Source of the DNA: Prevotellaceae bacterium
GTDB lineage: Bacteria > Bacteroidota > Bacteroidia > Bacteroidales > Bacteroidaceae
Assembly (NCBI GenBank): GCA_905371275.1
Contig: CAJPLH010000115.1
Span: 1-6,304 of the forward strand
Length of the DNA: 6,304 nt
Direction of reading: 5' to 3'
Shown: piece after piece, positions 1-5,685 of the stretch
How positions within the stretch are numbered: position 1 is the stretch's first letter
How the letters are laid out: each line of letters opens with the position of its first letter
Notes under the pieces: model-generated
What the model was told of the DNA's origin: nothing
The model's input: only the letters and a program-made list of their open reading frames with translations
The model's database searches: none
Translations under genes and position numbers: made by a program

Positions 1-2
1 TC

Positions 3-62
3 AACCGTTCCTACACCGTAGAACTCGGTGAAAGAAAGACTACAACGAAGAAAAAAAAGTAA
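3..62 (+). CDS. C-terminal end of an unidentified protein (partial)
   Basis: The frame beginning at position 3 is open from the left edge and ends in TAA at 60-62, giving 19 residues that end in a basic run (Thr-Thr-Thr followed by four lysines). The other two plus frames stop within the first 30 bases. A good hairpin terminator begins about 33 nt after the stop, which supports a real gene ending here. The fragment is too short for me to recognise a family. It is convergent with the minus-strand operon ending at 215. Confidence 0.5.
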   Translation, partial: NRSYTVELGERKTTTKKKK

Positions 63-94
63 CACTTCTCCCTCATTAGCTCCTTCTCAGCAAT

Positions 95-131
95 TAAGGC
101 TGCACCTAACAGAAGTTCGGGTGCAGCCTTA
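95..131 (+). terminator. Rho-independent terminator of the left-edge gene
   Basis: A perfect 12-bp inverted repeat (95-106 pairing with 120-131, core AAGGCTGCACC/GGTGCAGCCTT) encloses a 13-nt loop and is followed on the plus strand by a T-rich stretch (TATTATTAGTTTGTT). The minus-strand side lacks a good T tract, so it mainly serves the plus-strand gene, though it may also block transcription from the convergent operon. Confidence 0.75.
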
Positions 132-137
132 TATTAT

Positions 138-187
138 TAGTTTGTTCTCAACGTAGCCCGCTACGCCTTCGAGCTAACAACAAACTA
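138..187. repeat. Nested imperfect palindrome between convergent genes
   Basis: The outer arms TAGTTTGTT (138-146) and AACAAACTA (179-187) are perfectly complementary over 9 bp. Inside them CTC (147-149) can pair with GAG (171-173), and the core CGTAGC (152-157) pairs with GCTACG (160-165). It lies between two converging transcripts and may act as a terminator for the minus-strand operon, whose stop is at 215. The T tract expected on that strand is poor (ATAATATAAGG). It could equally be a copy of a dispersed intergenic palindromic element. Confidence 0.5.
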
Positions 188-214
188 TCAGCTCAACAAT
201 CAAATAAAATCTGA

Positions 215-586
215 TTAGGATCTAACGACCGATTGGAGTTTGCTAGCTGTGGATGGTTTGCTGATGAGTTTCCATTTCAAGTTATAAATCCTCGTCGTCT
301 CTGTGGTGTCTTTGGCGAAGAATGTGCGTGTCACCTTGATTGTAGAATCTTTCTGCAACTCCATTCTCCACAACGAGGCAGAAGTATATCGCAATGTCAG
401 ACCATTTTCGTCTAGTTTTTCCAAAGACGTTTCACCGCCTAAGCTATTATTGACCACCGCTCTGTGTTGAGATTTTTGCAAATCCAACAAATCCATTCTA
501 GCCTCTGCATTCAGCAAAGGAAGTATAGCCAAAGGCACCGAATAAAACAGCGTTTCAATATAAGGAATTGCAGAGGAGAAAAGCAT
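215..586 (-). CDS. Short DUF3256-like protein, function unknown
   Basis: Last gene of the minus-strand operon, beginning about 50 nt after the mlaF stop. ATG at 586 gives 123 residues; an in-frame TTG at 592 is the only earlier option before a stop at 599-601. From memory of the Bacteroidales DUF3256 family, the segment 'LFYSVPLAILPLLNAEARMD' (residues about 13-32) matches its conserved opening, normally like F..MPDSLLPLL...NRLD. The following 'VNNSLGG', the later run of beta-type strands and the motif IYNLKWKL near residue 103 also match. Family members I recall are nearer 200 residues with a clear signal peptide. Here the N terminus is short and has no convincing signal sequence, and the protein stops just after the KWKL motif, so the second half is missing. 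It may be a naturally short member or a decayed gene. The family assignment is from recall of its pattern; the function is unknown. Confidence 0.6.
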   Translation of the reverse strand: MLFSSAIPYIETLFYSVPLAILPLLNAEARMDLLDLQKSQHRAVVNNSLGGETSLEKLDENGLTLRYTSASLWRMELQKDSTIKVTRTFFAKDTTETTRIYNLKWKLISKPSTASKLQSVVRS

Positions 587-635
587 AACCAATCTGTTTT
601 AATTGTCTTTAATCACGACGTCTAACAAAGGAACA

Positions 636-1388
636 CTAGAAAGCGCCTTTAATCTTACGGAACAAGTCAGAAGCAAAAATGAAACTATTCAAACGCTCAT
701 TGTCCGCTGTCATCACTTCGTCTTTTGTTCCTTCCCATTCGCGATGACCTTCGTAGATATAAAGAATGTGATCCCCAATCCCCATCACCGAGTTCATATC
801 ATGAGTATTGATGACGGTCGTTGTGTTGTATTCTTGCGTAATTGATTCAATCAATTCATCAATCACCAAAGAAGTTTTAGGATCAAGTCCCGAGTTCGGT
901 TCGTCGCAAAAGAGATACTTGGGTTTGAGTGCTATGGCACGCGCTATGGCAACACGTTTCTGCATCCCTCCTGATATCTCTCCAGGATATTTATGCCCAG
1001 CATCGCCCAAATTCACACGTTCAAGACAAAATTTGGCGCGGCGTACTCTTTCCTTATAACTATCATCTGAAAACATATCAAGTGGAAACATCACATTTTC
1101 CTCCACTGTCAGACTATCAAACAAAGCCGCATTTTGGAAAATCATCCCCATTTCACGACGCAGCAACACACGCTCTTTCTTTGTCATTCGCACAATGTCG
1201 CGACCATCATAGAGTATGTGTCCAGAACTGGGTGCAAAAAGTCCCACGATACACTTCATCAACACCGTCTTTCCCGAACCCGATTGACCAATTATCAAAT
1301 TGGTCTTTCCCGCGTCAAAGATAGTGTCAATGCCTTTTAGAACCTTTTTGTCCTCAAAGTCCTTACAAAGATCGATTAGTTGAATCAT
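636..1388 (-). CDS. mlaF: MlaF-type ABC transporter ATP-binding protein
   Basis: A 250-residue ABC ATPase, expected to power lipid movement by the MlaE permease from the cytoplasmic face of the inner membrane. All nucleotide-binding motifs are intact: Walker A GQSGSGKT (34-41), Q-loop Gln85 in MIFQNAALFD, signature ISGGMQKR (138-145), Walker B YLFCDE (158-163, catalytic Glu163), D-loop SGLD (166-169) and H-loop His196 in NTHD. The ISGGMQKR signature with DEPNSGLDP is typical of the MlaF/Ttg2A branch, where Met follows the SGG. Length is usual for the family, with no fused domain. The ATG at 1388 overlaps the permease stop by 4 nt (ATGA), implying translational coupling and a 1:1 complex. No MlaD, MlaB or MlaC gene lies adjacent, so the substrate and direction of transport in this organism are inferred only from homology. 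Confidence 0.93.
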   Translation of the reverse strand: MIQLIDLCKDFEDKKVLKGIDTIFDAGKTNLIIGQSGSGKTVLMKCIVGLFAPSSGHILYDGRDIVRMTKKERVLLRREMGMIFQNAALFDSLTVEENVMFPLDMFSDDSYKERVRRAKFCLERVNLGDAGHKYPGEISGGMQKRVAIARAIALKPKYLFCDEPNSGLDPKTSLVIDELIESITQEYNTTTVINTHDMNSVMGIGDHILYIYEGHREWEGTKDEVMTADNERLNSFIFASDLFRKIKGAF

Positions 1389-2131
1389 GAGAGCAGTTGT
1401 GTTAGAAAGAGATCCGAAAACAAGATGAGCATCGAAGAACTAACGACGGCGTTAGTCGAAGCTTTTCCCACCTCAACCGAACCTCCCTCCACGCGATAGC
1501 CATAATATGCTGAAACGCTGGAGATAATGAAGGCAAAGACAAAACTTTTAATTACGCCCATCCAGAAATACCACTGTGTAAATTCGTGTTGTATACCTGC
1601 TGTGAGATGCGCTGGCGTCAAAATATGTCCTATATACGCCGTGGCATAAGCCCCTACAATACCGCTCGTGGTGGAAAACACCACCAACAGAGGAATCATC
1701 GTGAGCATACCCAGAATTTTAGGTAGAATGAGGTAAGACGCAGAGTTTACACCCATAATTTCTAGTGCATCAATCTGTTGTGTCACGCGCATAGTGCCTA
1801 ATTCCGAAGCTATGTTTGAGCCAACCTTTCCGGCAAGTATCAAACACATAATGGACGAGGAAAACTCCAACAGCATAATTTCACGTGTCACATAGCCACT
1901 CACCCACTTAGGCATCCAAGCGGTCTCAATGTTGAGTTTAATTTGGATGCAAATTACTGCCCCAATGAAAAAAGAAATCAACAAAACAATCGCAATGGAG
2001 TCCACTCCCAATGCGGCCATCTCTTTGACATATTGTTTCCAAAACATACGAAAACGTTCTGGAAGAGCGAAAACTCTCCACATTAGGACAAGATATTGCC
2101 CTAATGATTGGAGATAAGAGGTAAACAACAT
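1385..2131 (-). CDS. mlaE: MlaE-type ABC transporter permease
   Basis: A 248-residue inner-membrane protein of the MlaE/TrgB permease family, the membrane core of phospholipid-trafficking Mla-type ABC systems. The diagnostic segment lies at residues 100-127 and contains AGKVGSNIASELGTMRVTQQ followed by IDALEIMG. This cytoplasmic loop normally contacts the ATPase. Hydrophobic segments sit at about 44-64, 88-100, 133-168, 189-209 and 228-247. The C-terminal GYRVEGGSVEVGKAST (211-226) is also family-typical. Length matches the usual ~250-260 residues. The ATG at 2131 lies only 3 nt after the stop of the upstream thioredoxin-like gene, and its stop overlaps the mlaF start. The assignment as permease is secure. 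Participation in outer-membrane lipid asymmetry is inferred from the proteobacterial system. Confidence 0.93.
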   Translation of the reverse strand: MLFTSYLQSLGQYLVLMWRVFALPERFRMFWKQYVKEMAALGVDSIAIVLLISFFIGAVICIQIKLNIETAWMPKWVSGYVTREIMLLEFSSSIMCLILAGKVGSNIASELGTMRVTQQIDALEIMGVNSASYLILPKILGMLTMIPLLVVFSTTSGIVGAYATAYIGHILTPAHLTAGIQHEFTQWYFWMGVIKSFVFAFIISSVSAYYGYRVEGGSVEVGKASTNAVVSSSMLILFSDLFLTQLLS

Positions 2132-2134
2132 TGA

Positions 2135-2704
2135 CTATTTCGTTAAAGCTGTTTCAATTTGATTTTTAATAATATCATTGCCGGGATAGCCACCTTCAGA
2201 AACATTAGAGAAGGCCACACTACCATCCTTGTTCAAGAGCATATAAGCAGGAATACCCGACATATTCAATTCACCACCAAGTTCATTCCATTGCTTGTCG
2301 GTCAAACGAAAGTGTTCACCGCTAACCGATTTAATGAAACTATTCCATTCACCTTCGGGAGAAGTTTCACCCGTGATATACACAAACACGGCTCCCTTCT
2401 TTTGCAAATCAGGTTTAATTTCGTCAATGTCCTTCATTGCAGCACGGCAAGGAGGACACCAAGTTGCCCAAAAGTCAAACAACACCACCTTACCAGCATA
2501 TTTCTTCTTGATGGTTTCAAAAACTTCGTGCCCCGTTTGTTCAGCATTGTGGCGAACAATCTTCACATCTTTGCCCACATCCACAGTGGCAGCAGACGCG
2601 GTCTGTTCTTGCTCTGCAGCAGGAGTATTATGATTCGATTTAGAAGCACAACTTGTAGTTGCGAGCAGCAAAGATGCTGCAAGGAATAAAAGGTTCTTAC
2701 GCAT
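2135..2704 (-). CDS. TlpA-like thioredoxin-fold lipoprotein
   Basis: A 189-residue exported thiol-disulfide protein and first gene of the operon. Residues 1-18 form a signal sequence (MRKN, a Leu/Ala-rich core, then TTS) before Cys19, which looks like a lipoprotein acylation site. The lipobox is loose at -3 (Thr), as is often seen in Bacteroidota. A low-complexity Ala/Glu/Gln/Thr linker (about 20-42) precedes the thioredoxin fold. The active site is FWATWCPPCR with Cys83 and Cys86, and the cis-proline loop is GIPAY (Pro152). An insertion between about 111 and 147, relative to plain thioredoxin, is typical of TlpA/ResA proteins. It would act as a membrane-anchored reductant or oxidase in the periplasm; the partner cannot be told from sequence. 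It ends 3 nt before mlaE, so it is cotranscribed with the lipid transporter. A TATATTTG -7 box lies about 53 nt upstream of its ATG. Confidence 0.88.
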   Translation of the reverse strand: MRKNLLFLAASLLLATTSCASKSNHNTPAAEQEQTASAATVDVGKDVKIVRHNAEQTGHEVFETIKKKYAGKVVLFDFWATWCPPCRAAMKDIDEIKPDLQKKGAVFVYITGETSPEGEWNSFIKSVSGEHFRLTDKQWNELGGELNMSGIPAYMLLNKDGSVAFSNVSEGGYPGNDIIKNQIETALTK

Positions 2705-2756
2705 AATAATCTAGAGTTGATGGGACGCCTTCATCAGTGCGTCACAAATGAGAATG

Positions 2757-2764
2757 CAAATATA
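2757..2764 (-). promoter_or_regulatory. -7 box of the tlpA-like/mlaEF operon promoter
   Basis: Read on the minus strand this is TATATTTG followed by C, a perfect match to the Bacteroidota -7 consensus TAnnTTTG. No clear TTTG -33 box sits 19-21 nt upstream. Transcription would start near 2750, giving a leader of about 45 nt without a Shine-Dalgarno sequence. Confidence 0.6.
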
Positions 2765-2879
2765 ATTGATTTTGTCGAGAAAACGTGTTTTTCACCATAT
2801 TATATACGTAATCGCTTCTTAAAAACACTTACAAGTCAAGTTTTTCAGGCTAAACGCCTTTAGTTTATTGGAAATTACT

Positions 2880-2887
2880 TATATTTG
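2880..2887 (+). promoter_or_regulatory. -7 box of the TPR-protein gene promoter
   Basis: TATATTTG matches TAnnTTTG exactly and is followed by CAG. The -33 region is weak: only TTTA at 2859-2862 with a short 17-nt spacer, itself inside a small inverted repeat (CTAAA 2850-2854 with TTTAG 2859-2863). It is divergent from the operon promoter, with about 115 nt between the two -7 boxes. The predicted start is near 2891-2895, giving a leader of about 80 nt. Confidence 0.6.
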
Positions 2888-2894
2888 CAGTTGA

Positions 2895-2932
2895 ATTGCT
2901 TGCTAGAATAACAATATTCTTGACCGAGCAAT
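2895..2932 (+). promoter_or_regulatory. Hairpin at the 5' end of the TPR-gene leader
   Basis: The outer stem ATTGCTTG (2895-2902) pairs with CGAGCAAT (2925-2932) over 8 bp with one G-U pair. The inner stem AGAATA (2905-2910) pairs with TATTCT (2915-2920) around the loop ACAA. The structure begins almost at the predicted transcription start, leaving about 40 nt of unpaired, A-rich leader before the ATG. There is no T tract, so it is not a terminator; a 5' stabilising hairpin or a regulatory structure are both possible. Confidence 0.5.
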
Positions 2933-2972
2933 CCACTTAATTTCGAACAAACAAACATCAATAGAAGACTCT

Positions 2973-4424
2973 ATGAAGAAAAATCTTATCCTAGCCCTAC
3001 TGTTTGCAGCCTTTTCTTTTGGTGCTGCAAGTGCGCAGAACCAGGCCAACAGCCCTGTCCCTATGGAAGCCAGTATTCAGGCAATGGCCAATGAGGTTAT
3101 AGCAAATCAAACTAACGACCCAGAAGCCGCTAACAAGTCCTTCGCAAAGTTGCTTTCAAAAGTAAAGAAGGATAAGGAACAACTCACTGCAGTTGGTCAA
3201 TTCTTCTTGGATCAAAAGATTTATCCTTGCGCCAACCAATGTGCAAAACAAGTTTATCAACTCGATCCCACCTACGTGCCTGGTTTGATGTTGAGCGGTC
3301 GCGTTTGCATCCTTCGCAAAGACTGGGGTGGCGCAGGACAAAAGTTTGATGAAGTGTTGAACTATGAACCCGACAACATCGAAGCTCTCAAATTGTCTGC
3401 ACGCGTTTACAAATATGTAAACCCCATCGTTGCACAAGAAACACTCAAAAAAATCCTCGAGAAAGAGCCTGAAAACCTCGATGCTCACAAGGAATTGGGT
3501 GATATTGCCTACACCAACCAATCCTTCAAGGACGCTGCAAAGGCTTACAAAACCGTCTTTGACCGCACCAAAGAACTCACGCTCGAAAACGTGCCCGCTG
3601 GTGTAAACTATCTCACTGCCTTGATGCTCACCGGAGGAGATGCTTTCACCATCAAAGAACTTGCACAAAAACTCCTTCCTCTCGATCCTAAGAACTTTGC
3701 TCTCCGCAGCCTTCTCTTCTTCACAGACATCGAAACGATGGACTACCAAAAGGCTAAAGAAGACATTGCCTACATCGAGAACAAGGAATACCCCGATAGC
3801 GTATATCGCTACACTGACTATCAGTATGCAGCGCGCTATTTCAACGAGGCGCTCAACGACAAAGATGCTGCCATCCGCTATTATAAGAAAGCAGCAGAAA
3901 AGGATTCTTTGCGTCCTGACACCTACAAGGAGATTGCCACTTTGATGCGCACCAACAAGCAAGCCATCGAAGCTATTCCTTATATGGAAAAATACATCAA
4001 ACTTCGTGGTGAAAAAGCCGATAGCAAAGACCGCTTCAGCCTTGGTCTTACCTACATCGCCGCAAAGAACCAAGCCACTTCTGACGAAGAACGCAACAAA
4101 TTAATTGAAGCAGGCGACAAAGTCTTTGAGCAATATATGACAGAACTCCCCAACAACTACGTTGGTCCATTCTATCGCGCTCAACTTTGGATCACCGATG
4201 TACAAAAGGCCGAAGACAAACCACGCGAATTCTACCTCAAAGCCATCGATCTCATTGGCAATAATCCTGACTACGTTGACCAAAAGAAGGCGGCTCTCAC
4301 CTACTTAATGATTTATCACCTCAAGAGAGAAGAAGACGCAAAGTGTAAAGAATTAGCCACCCAAATTCTCAAATTAGACCCCAACAACGCTACGGCGAAG
4401 AAAGTACAAAGCGTGTTGAAATAA
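2973..4424 (+). CDS. Exported tetratricopeptide-repeat protein
   Basis: A 483-residue protein with a clear signal peptide (MKKN, hydrophobic core, then GAASA; cleavage likely between Ala21 and Gln22), so it is exported to the periplasm or beyond. The mature part is almost wholly alpha-helical with degenerate TPR units. Good ones lie at about 67-99, 101-134, 136-168, 170-203 (AHKELGDIAYTNQSFKDAAK), 283-311, 316-345 and 437-470, each with the usual small residues at helix crossings and LDP/EPDN-type turns (LDPT, YEPDN, EPENLD, LDPKN, LDPNN). No enzyme domain or membrane anchor is visible. TPR arrays bind other proteins, so a scaffold or assembly role is plausible, but no partner is indicated. 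The gene stands alone with its own promoter and terminator. The ATG is chosen because the signal peptide begins there; no Shine-Dalgarno is present. Confidence 0.9.
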   Translation: MKKNLILALLFAAFSFGAASAQNQANSPVPMEASIQAMANEVIANQTNDPEAANKSFAKLLSKVKKDKEQLTAVGQFFLDQKIYPCANQCAKQVYQLDPTYVPGLMLSGRVCILRKDWGGAGQKFDEVLNYEPDNIEALKLSARVYKYVNPIVAQETLKKILEKEPENLDAHKELGDIAYTNQSFKDAAKAYKTVFDRTKELTLENVPAGVNYLTALMLTGGDAFTIKELAQKLLPLDPKNFALRSLLFFTDIETMDYQKAKEDIAYIENKEYPDSVYRYTDYQYAARYFNEALNDKDAAIRYYKKAAEKDSLRPDTYKEIATLMRTNKQAIEAIPYMEKYIKLRGEKADSKDRFSLGLTYIAAKNQATSDEERNKLIEAGDKVFEQYMTELPNNYVGPFYRAQLWITDVQKAEDKPREFYLKAIDLIGNNPDYVDQKKAALTYLMIYHLKREEDAKCKELATQILKLDPNNATAKKVQSVLK

Positions 4425-4440
4425 TCTAGTCACGACTAGA
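4425..4440. repeat. Short palindrome directly after the TPR gene
   Basis: TCTAGT and ACTAGA flank the tetranucleotide CACG and begin at the base after the TAA stop. The 6-bp stem could protect the 3' end or simply be part of the terminator region; it has no T tract of its own. Confidence 0.4.
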
Positions 4441-4456
4441 AACCCTCATTCAGATT

Positions 4457-4495
4457 GGAGATGTTGCAAAACTCGTTTTTGCAGCATCTCCTTTT
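4457..4495 (+). terminator. Rho-independent terminator of the TPR gene
   Basis: A 15-bp stem (4457-4471 with 4477-4491, GGAGATGTTGC... pairing with GCAGCATCTCC, one G-T wobble) closes a 5-nt loop and is followed by CTTTTCG. It lies about 32 nt past the stop codon. Confidence 0.85.
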
Positions 4496-4640
4496 CGTAT
4501 TTGATAGAGGAACAAAAAAATAAGACATTGAGATTAAGACTGAAGAGAGTGTACAGAAGTATGTAACCAAAGCTGAATTTATCAACCTCCTGTTTTGGGG
4601 ATGTAATCTAAAGAAAATAAGGAAGAAAACAAAGAATAAA
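4496..4640. other. Purine-rich intergenic stretch without a visible gene
   Basis: This A/G-rich stretch between the TPR terminator and the rpsP promoter holds no long reading frame, no recognisable RNA gene and no clear repeat. Confidence 0.6.
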
Positions 4641-4672
4641 CTTGTTCAAGTAAGAAGAAAAACGTAACTTTG
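4641..4672 (+). promoter_or_regulatory. rpsP promoter (-33 CTTG, -7 TAACTTTG)
   Basis: The -33-like CTTG (4641-4644, 3 of 4 matches to TTTG) is separated by 20 nt from TAACTTTG (4665-4672), a perfect TAnnTTTG -7 box at standard Bacteroidota spacing. The bases just after the -7 box are CACC, the same as at the tRNA-Asp promoter. The start would fall near 4677, giving a leader of about 75 nt. Confidence 0.75.
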
Positions 4673-4676
4673 CACC

Positions 4677-4733
4677 GCTGTCACGAGTTGACGGCACGAA
4701 GACAATTTAATTATTCATCGGGGACGTGTCCCC
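4677..4733 (+). promoter_or_regulatory. Structured rpsP leader with two hairpins
   Basis: Hairpin 1 pairs GCTGTCA (4677-4683) with TGACGGC (4689-4695) around CGAGT, with one G-U pair, starting at or very near the transcript's 5' end. Hairpin 2 is GGGGAC-GT-GTCCCC (4720-4733), ending 17 nt before the ATG. It is GC-rich within an A/T-rich leader. The position is right for autoregulation by a ribosomal protein, but that is inference; I cannot match it to a named leader family. Confidence 0.45.
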
Positions 4734-4750
4734 ATAAAACCATTCAAACA

Positions 4751-5293
4751 ATGGCAACTCGTATTCGTTTGCAACGCCACGGCCGCAAGGGCTATGCTTT
4801 CTACAGCATCGTAATCGCTGACGTTCGCGCACCTCGCGATGGTAAGTTCACTGAAAAGCTCGGTACTTACAATCCCAACACCAACCCTGCAACAGTAGAC
4901 CTCAACTTTGAGCGCGCCCTTCACTGGGTAGAGTGCGGTGCACAACCCACTGACACTGTTCGCAACATCCTTTCTGACGAAGGTGTTCTCCTTATGAAGC
5001 ACCTCCGCGGTGGTGTGAAAAAGGGCGCTTTCGACGAAGCTGCTGCACAAAGCAAGTTCGAAGCTTGGAAGCAAGAAAAGGAAAACAAGTCTGCTGCATT
5101 TGTAGGTAAGCTCGCTGAAGCTAAGAAGTCTGCACTCGCTGCACGTCTCGAAGCTGAAAAGGCTGCTAACGCAAAGGTTGCAGAAAAGGTAGCTGAAAAG
5201 AAAGCTGCTGCTGCACAAGCCGCTGCTGAAGCTGCTGCAGAAGAGCAAGTAGAAGAAGCTCCTGCTACTGAAGAAACTGCTGCTGAGGCTTAA
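4751..5293 (+). CDS. rpsP: 30S ribosomal protein S16 (bS16) with long C-terminal tail
   Basis: 180 residues. The N-terminal core of about 80 residues is S16: MATRIRLQRHGRKGYAFYSI, then ADVRAPRDGKFTEKLGTYNP (residues 24-43) and the helix region around GAQPTDTVRNIL. S16 binds 16S rRNA early in 30S assembly. Residues from about 85 form a Bacteroidota-style extension: a Lys/Ala/Glu-rich, probably helical stretch with KKSALAARLEAEKAA and AEKKAAAAQAAAEAAAEE, ending in an acidic Glu/Ala/Thr tail. Typical S16 in other phyla is about 80-100 residues. The true start is the ATG at 4751, because S16 begins MATRIRLQRHG. An upstream in-frame extension to a TTG at 4670 would run through the promoter and leader and is not credible. 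Codon choice is narrow, as expected for a highly expressed gene. It is monocistronic here, without the rimM-trmD-rplS neighbours seen in many other bacteria. Confidence 0.96.
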   Translation: MATRIRLQRHGRKGYAFYSIVIADVRAPRDGKFTEKLGTYNPNTNPATVDLNFERALHWVECGAQPTDTVRNILSDEGVLLMKHLRGGVKKGAFDEAAAQSKFEAWKQEKENKSAAFVGKLAEAKKSALAARLEAEKAANAKVAEKVAEKKAAAAQAAAEAAAEEQVEEAPATEETAAEA

Positions 5294-5302
5294 TCTCAGC
5301 AG
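5280..5302 (+). repeat. Inverted repeat across the rpsP stop codon
   Basis: CTGCTGAG (5280-5287) and CTCAGCAG (5295-5302) are perfectly complementary over 8 bp with a 7-nt loop that contains the TAA stop. A second small hairpin follows (AGCATA 5325-5330 with TATGCT 5336-5341). Neither has a strong T tract, so they probably help 3'-end stability or back up the main terminator. Confidence 0.45.
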
Positions 5303-5365
5303 AGTCTTCTCAGGCTTTTCTTGTAGCATATCTTCTATGCTTCCCCTTTTGGTCTAAATCAACAT

Positions 5366-5401
5366 AAAGTGTGTCAAAATCTTTTTGGCACACTTTCTTT
5401 T
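5366..5401 (+). terminator. Rho-independent terminator of rpsP
   Basis: A 13-bp stem (5366-5378 with 5384-5396, AAAGTGTG... pairing with CACACTTT, one wobble) with a 5-nt loop is followed by CTTTTG. It lies about 72 nt after the rpsP stop. Confidence 0.8.
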
Positions 5402-5511
5402 GTGCCTCCTCTCCCCCACGCTCTTCCACCAATGCAGAAACAACTTTCTTATTGTTTATGCGAAAAATGCAGACCAAAGTGATGCCCCATCAGAAAATAC
5501 TCAAAAAAAGA

Positions 5512-5543
5512 TTTGGTTATTCGAATATAAAAGCCTAATTTTG
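5512..5543 (+). promoter_or_regulatory. Full-consensus promoter of tRNA-Asp
   Basis: TTTG (5512-5515), a 20-nt spacer and TAATTTTG (5536-5543) match the Bacteroidota sigma-ABfr consensus TTTG-N19/21-TAnnTTTG at every defined base. Transcription would begin around 5548-5551, only a few bases before the mature tRNA 5' end at 5558. Confidence 0.85.
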
Positions 5544-5557
5544 CACCACAATTCAAC

Positions 5558-5631
5558 GGTGCGTTAGTTCAGCTGGTTAGAATACATGCCTGTCACGCAT
5601 GGGGTCACGGGTTCGAGTCCCGTACGCACCG
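5558..5631 (+). tRNA. tRNA-Asp(GTC)
   Basis: A complete cloverleaf of 74 nt. The acceptor stem is GGTGCGT (5558-5564) with ACGCACC (5624-5630). The D-arm contains GTTCAGCTGGTTAGAAT. The anticodon stem is CATGC (5585-5589) with GCATG (5597-5601), and the loop CTGTCAC puts anticodon GTC at 5592-5594. The variable loop is GGGTC, and the T-arm is ACGGG-TTCGAGT-CCCGT. The discriminator is G5631. CCA is not encoded (the next bases are CTT), so it must be added by tRNA nucleotidyltransferase. GTC reads both Asp codons. Confidence 0.97.
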
Positions 5632-5685
5632 CTTTTTCGTAGCATTGCTCGTTCCTGAGCTGCTTATGTTTTAGAAATTCCCTTG

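Noticed and set aside
929..1324. Plus-strand frames opposite mlaF
   Set aside because: They are shadows of a complete ABC ATPase with every motif intact.
2159..2689. Plus-strand frame opposite the thioredoxin-like gene
   Set aside because: The minus-strand product has a lipoprotein signal and a WCPPC active site; the plus-strand peptide has no features.
3156..4073. Long minus-strand frame (305 codons) opposite the TPR gene
   Set aside because: It is antisense to a protein with a signal peptide and TPR pattern; its Phe/Val/Cys-rich composition is typical of the complement of Lys/Glu/Asp-rich coding DNA.
4670..4750. In-frame upstream extension of rpsP to a TTG start
   Set aside because: S16 proteins begin MATRIRL-like exactly at the ATG at 4751, and the extension runs through the -7 box and both leader hairpins.
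4715..5329. Minus-strand frame (204 codons) opposite rpsP
   Set aside because: Its Ser/Leu/Phe-rich low-complexity product mirrors the Glu/Lys/Ala-rich S16 tail, and rpsP is unmistakable on the other strand.
5385..5567. 60-codon plus-strand reading frame
   Set aside because: It begins inside the rpsP terminator stem and runs through the tRNA promoter into the tRNA; the peptide has no recognisable features.
5558..5631. tRNA-Asp as an integration site with a duplicated 3' end
   Set aside because: I found no second copy of the tRNA 3' end within the window, so there is no attachment-site pair to report.
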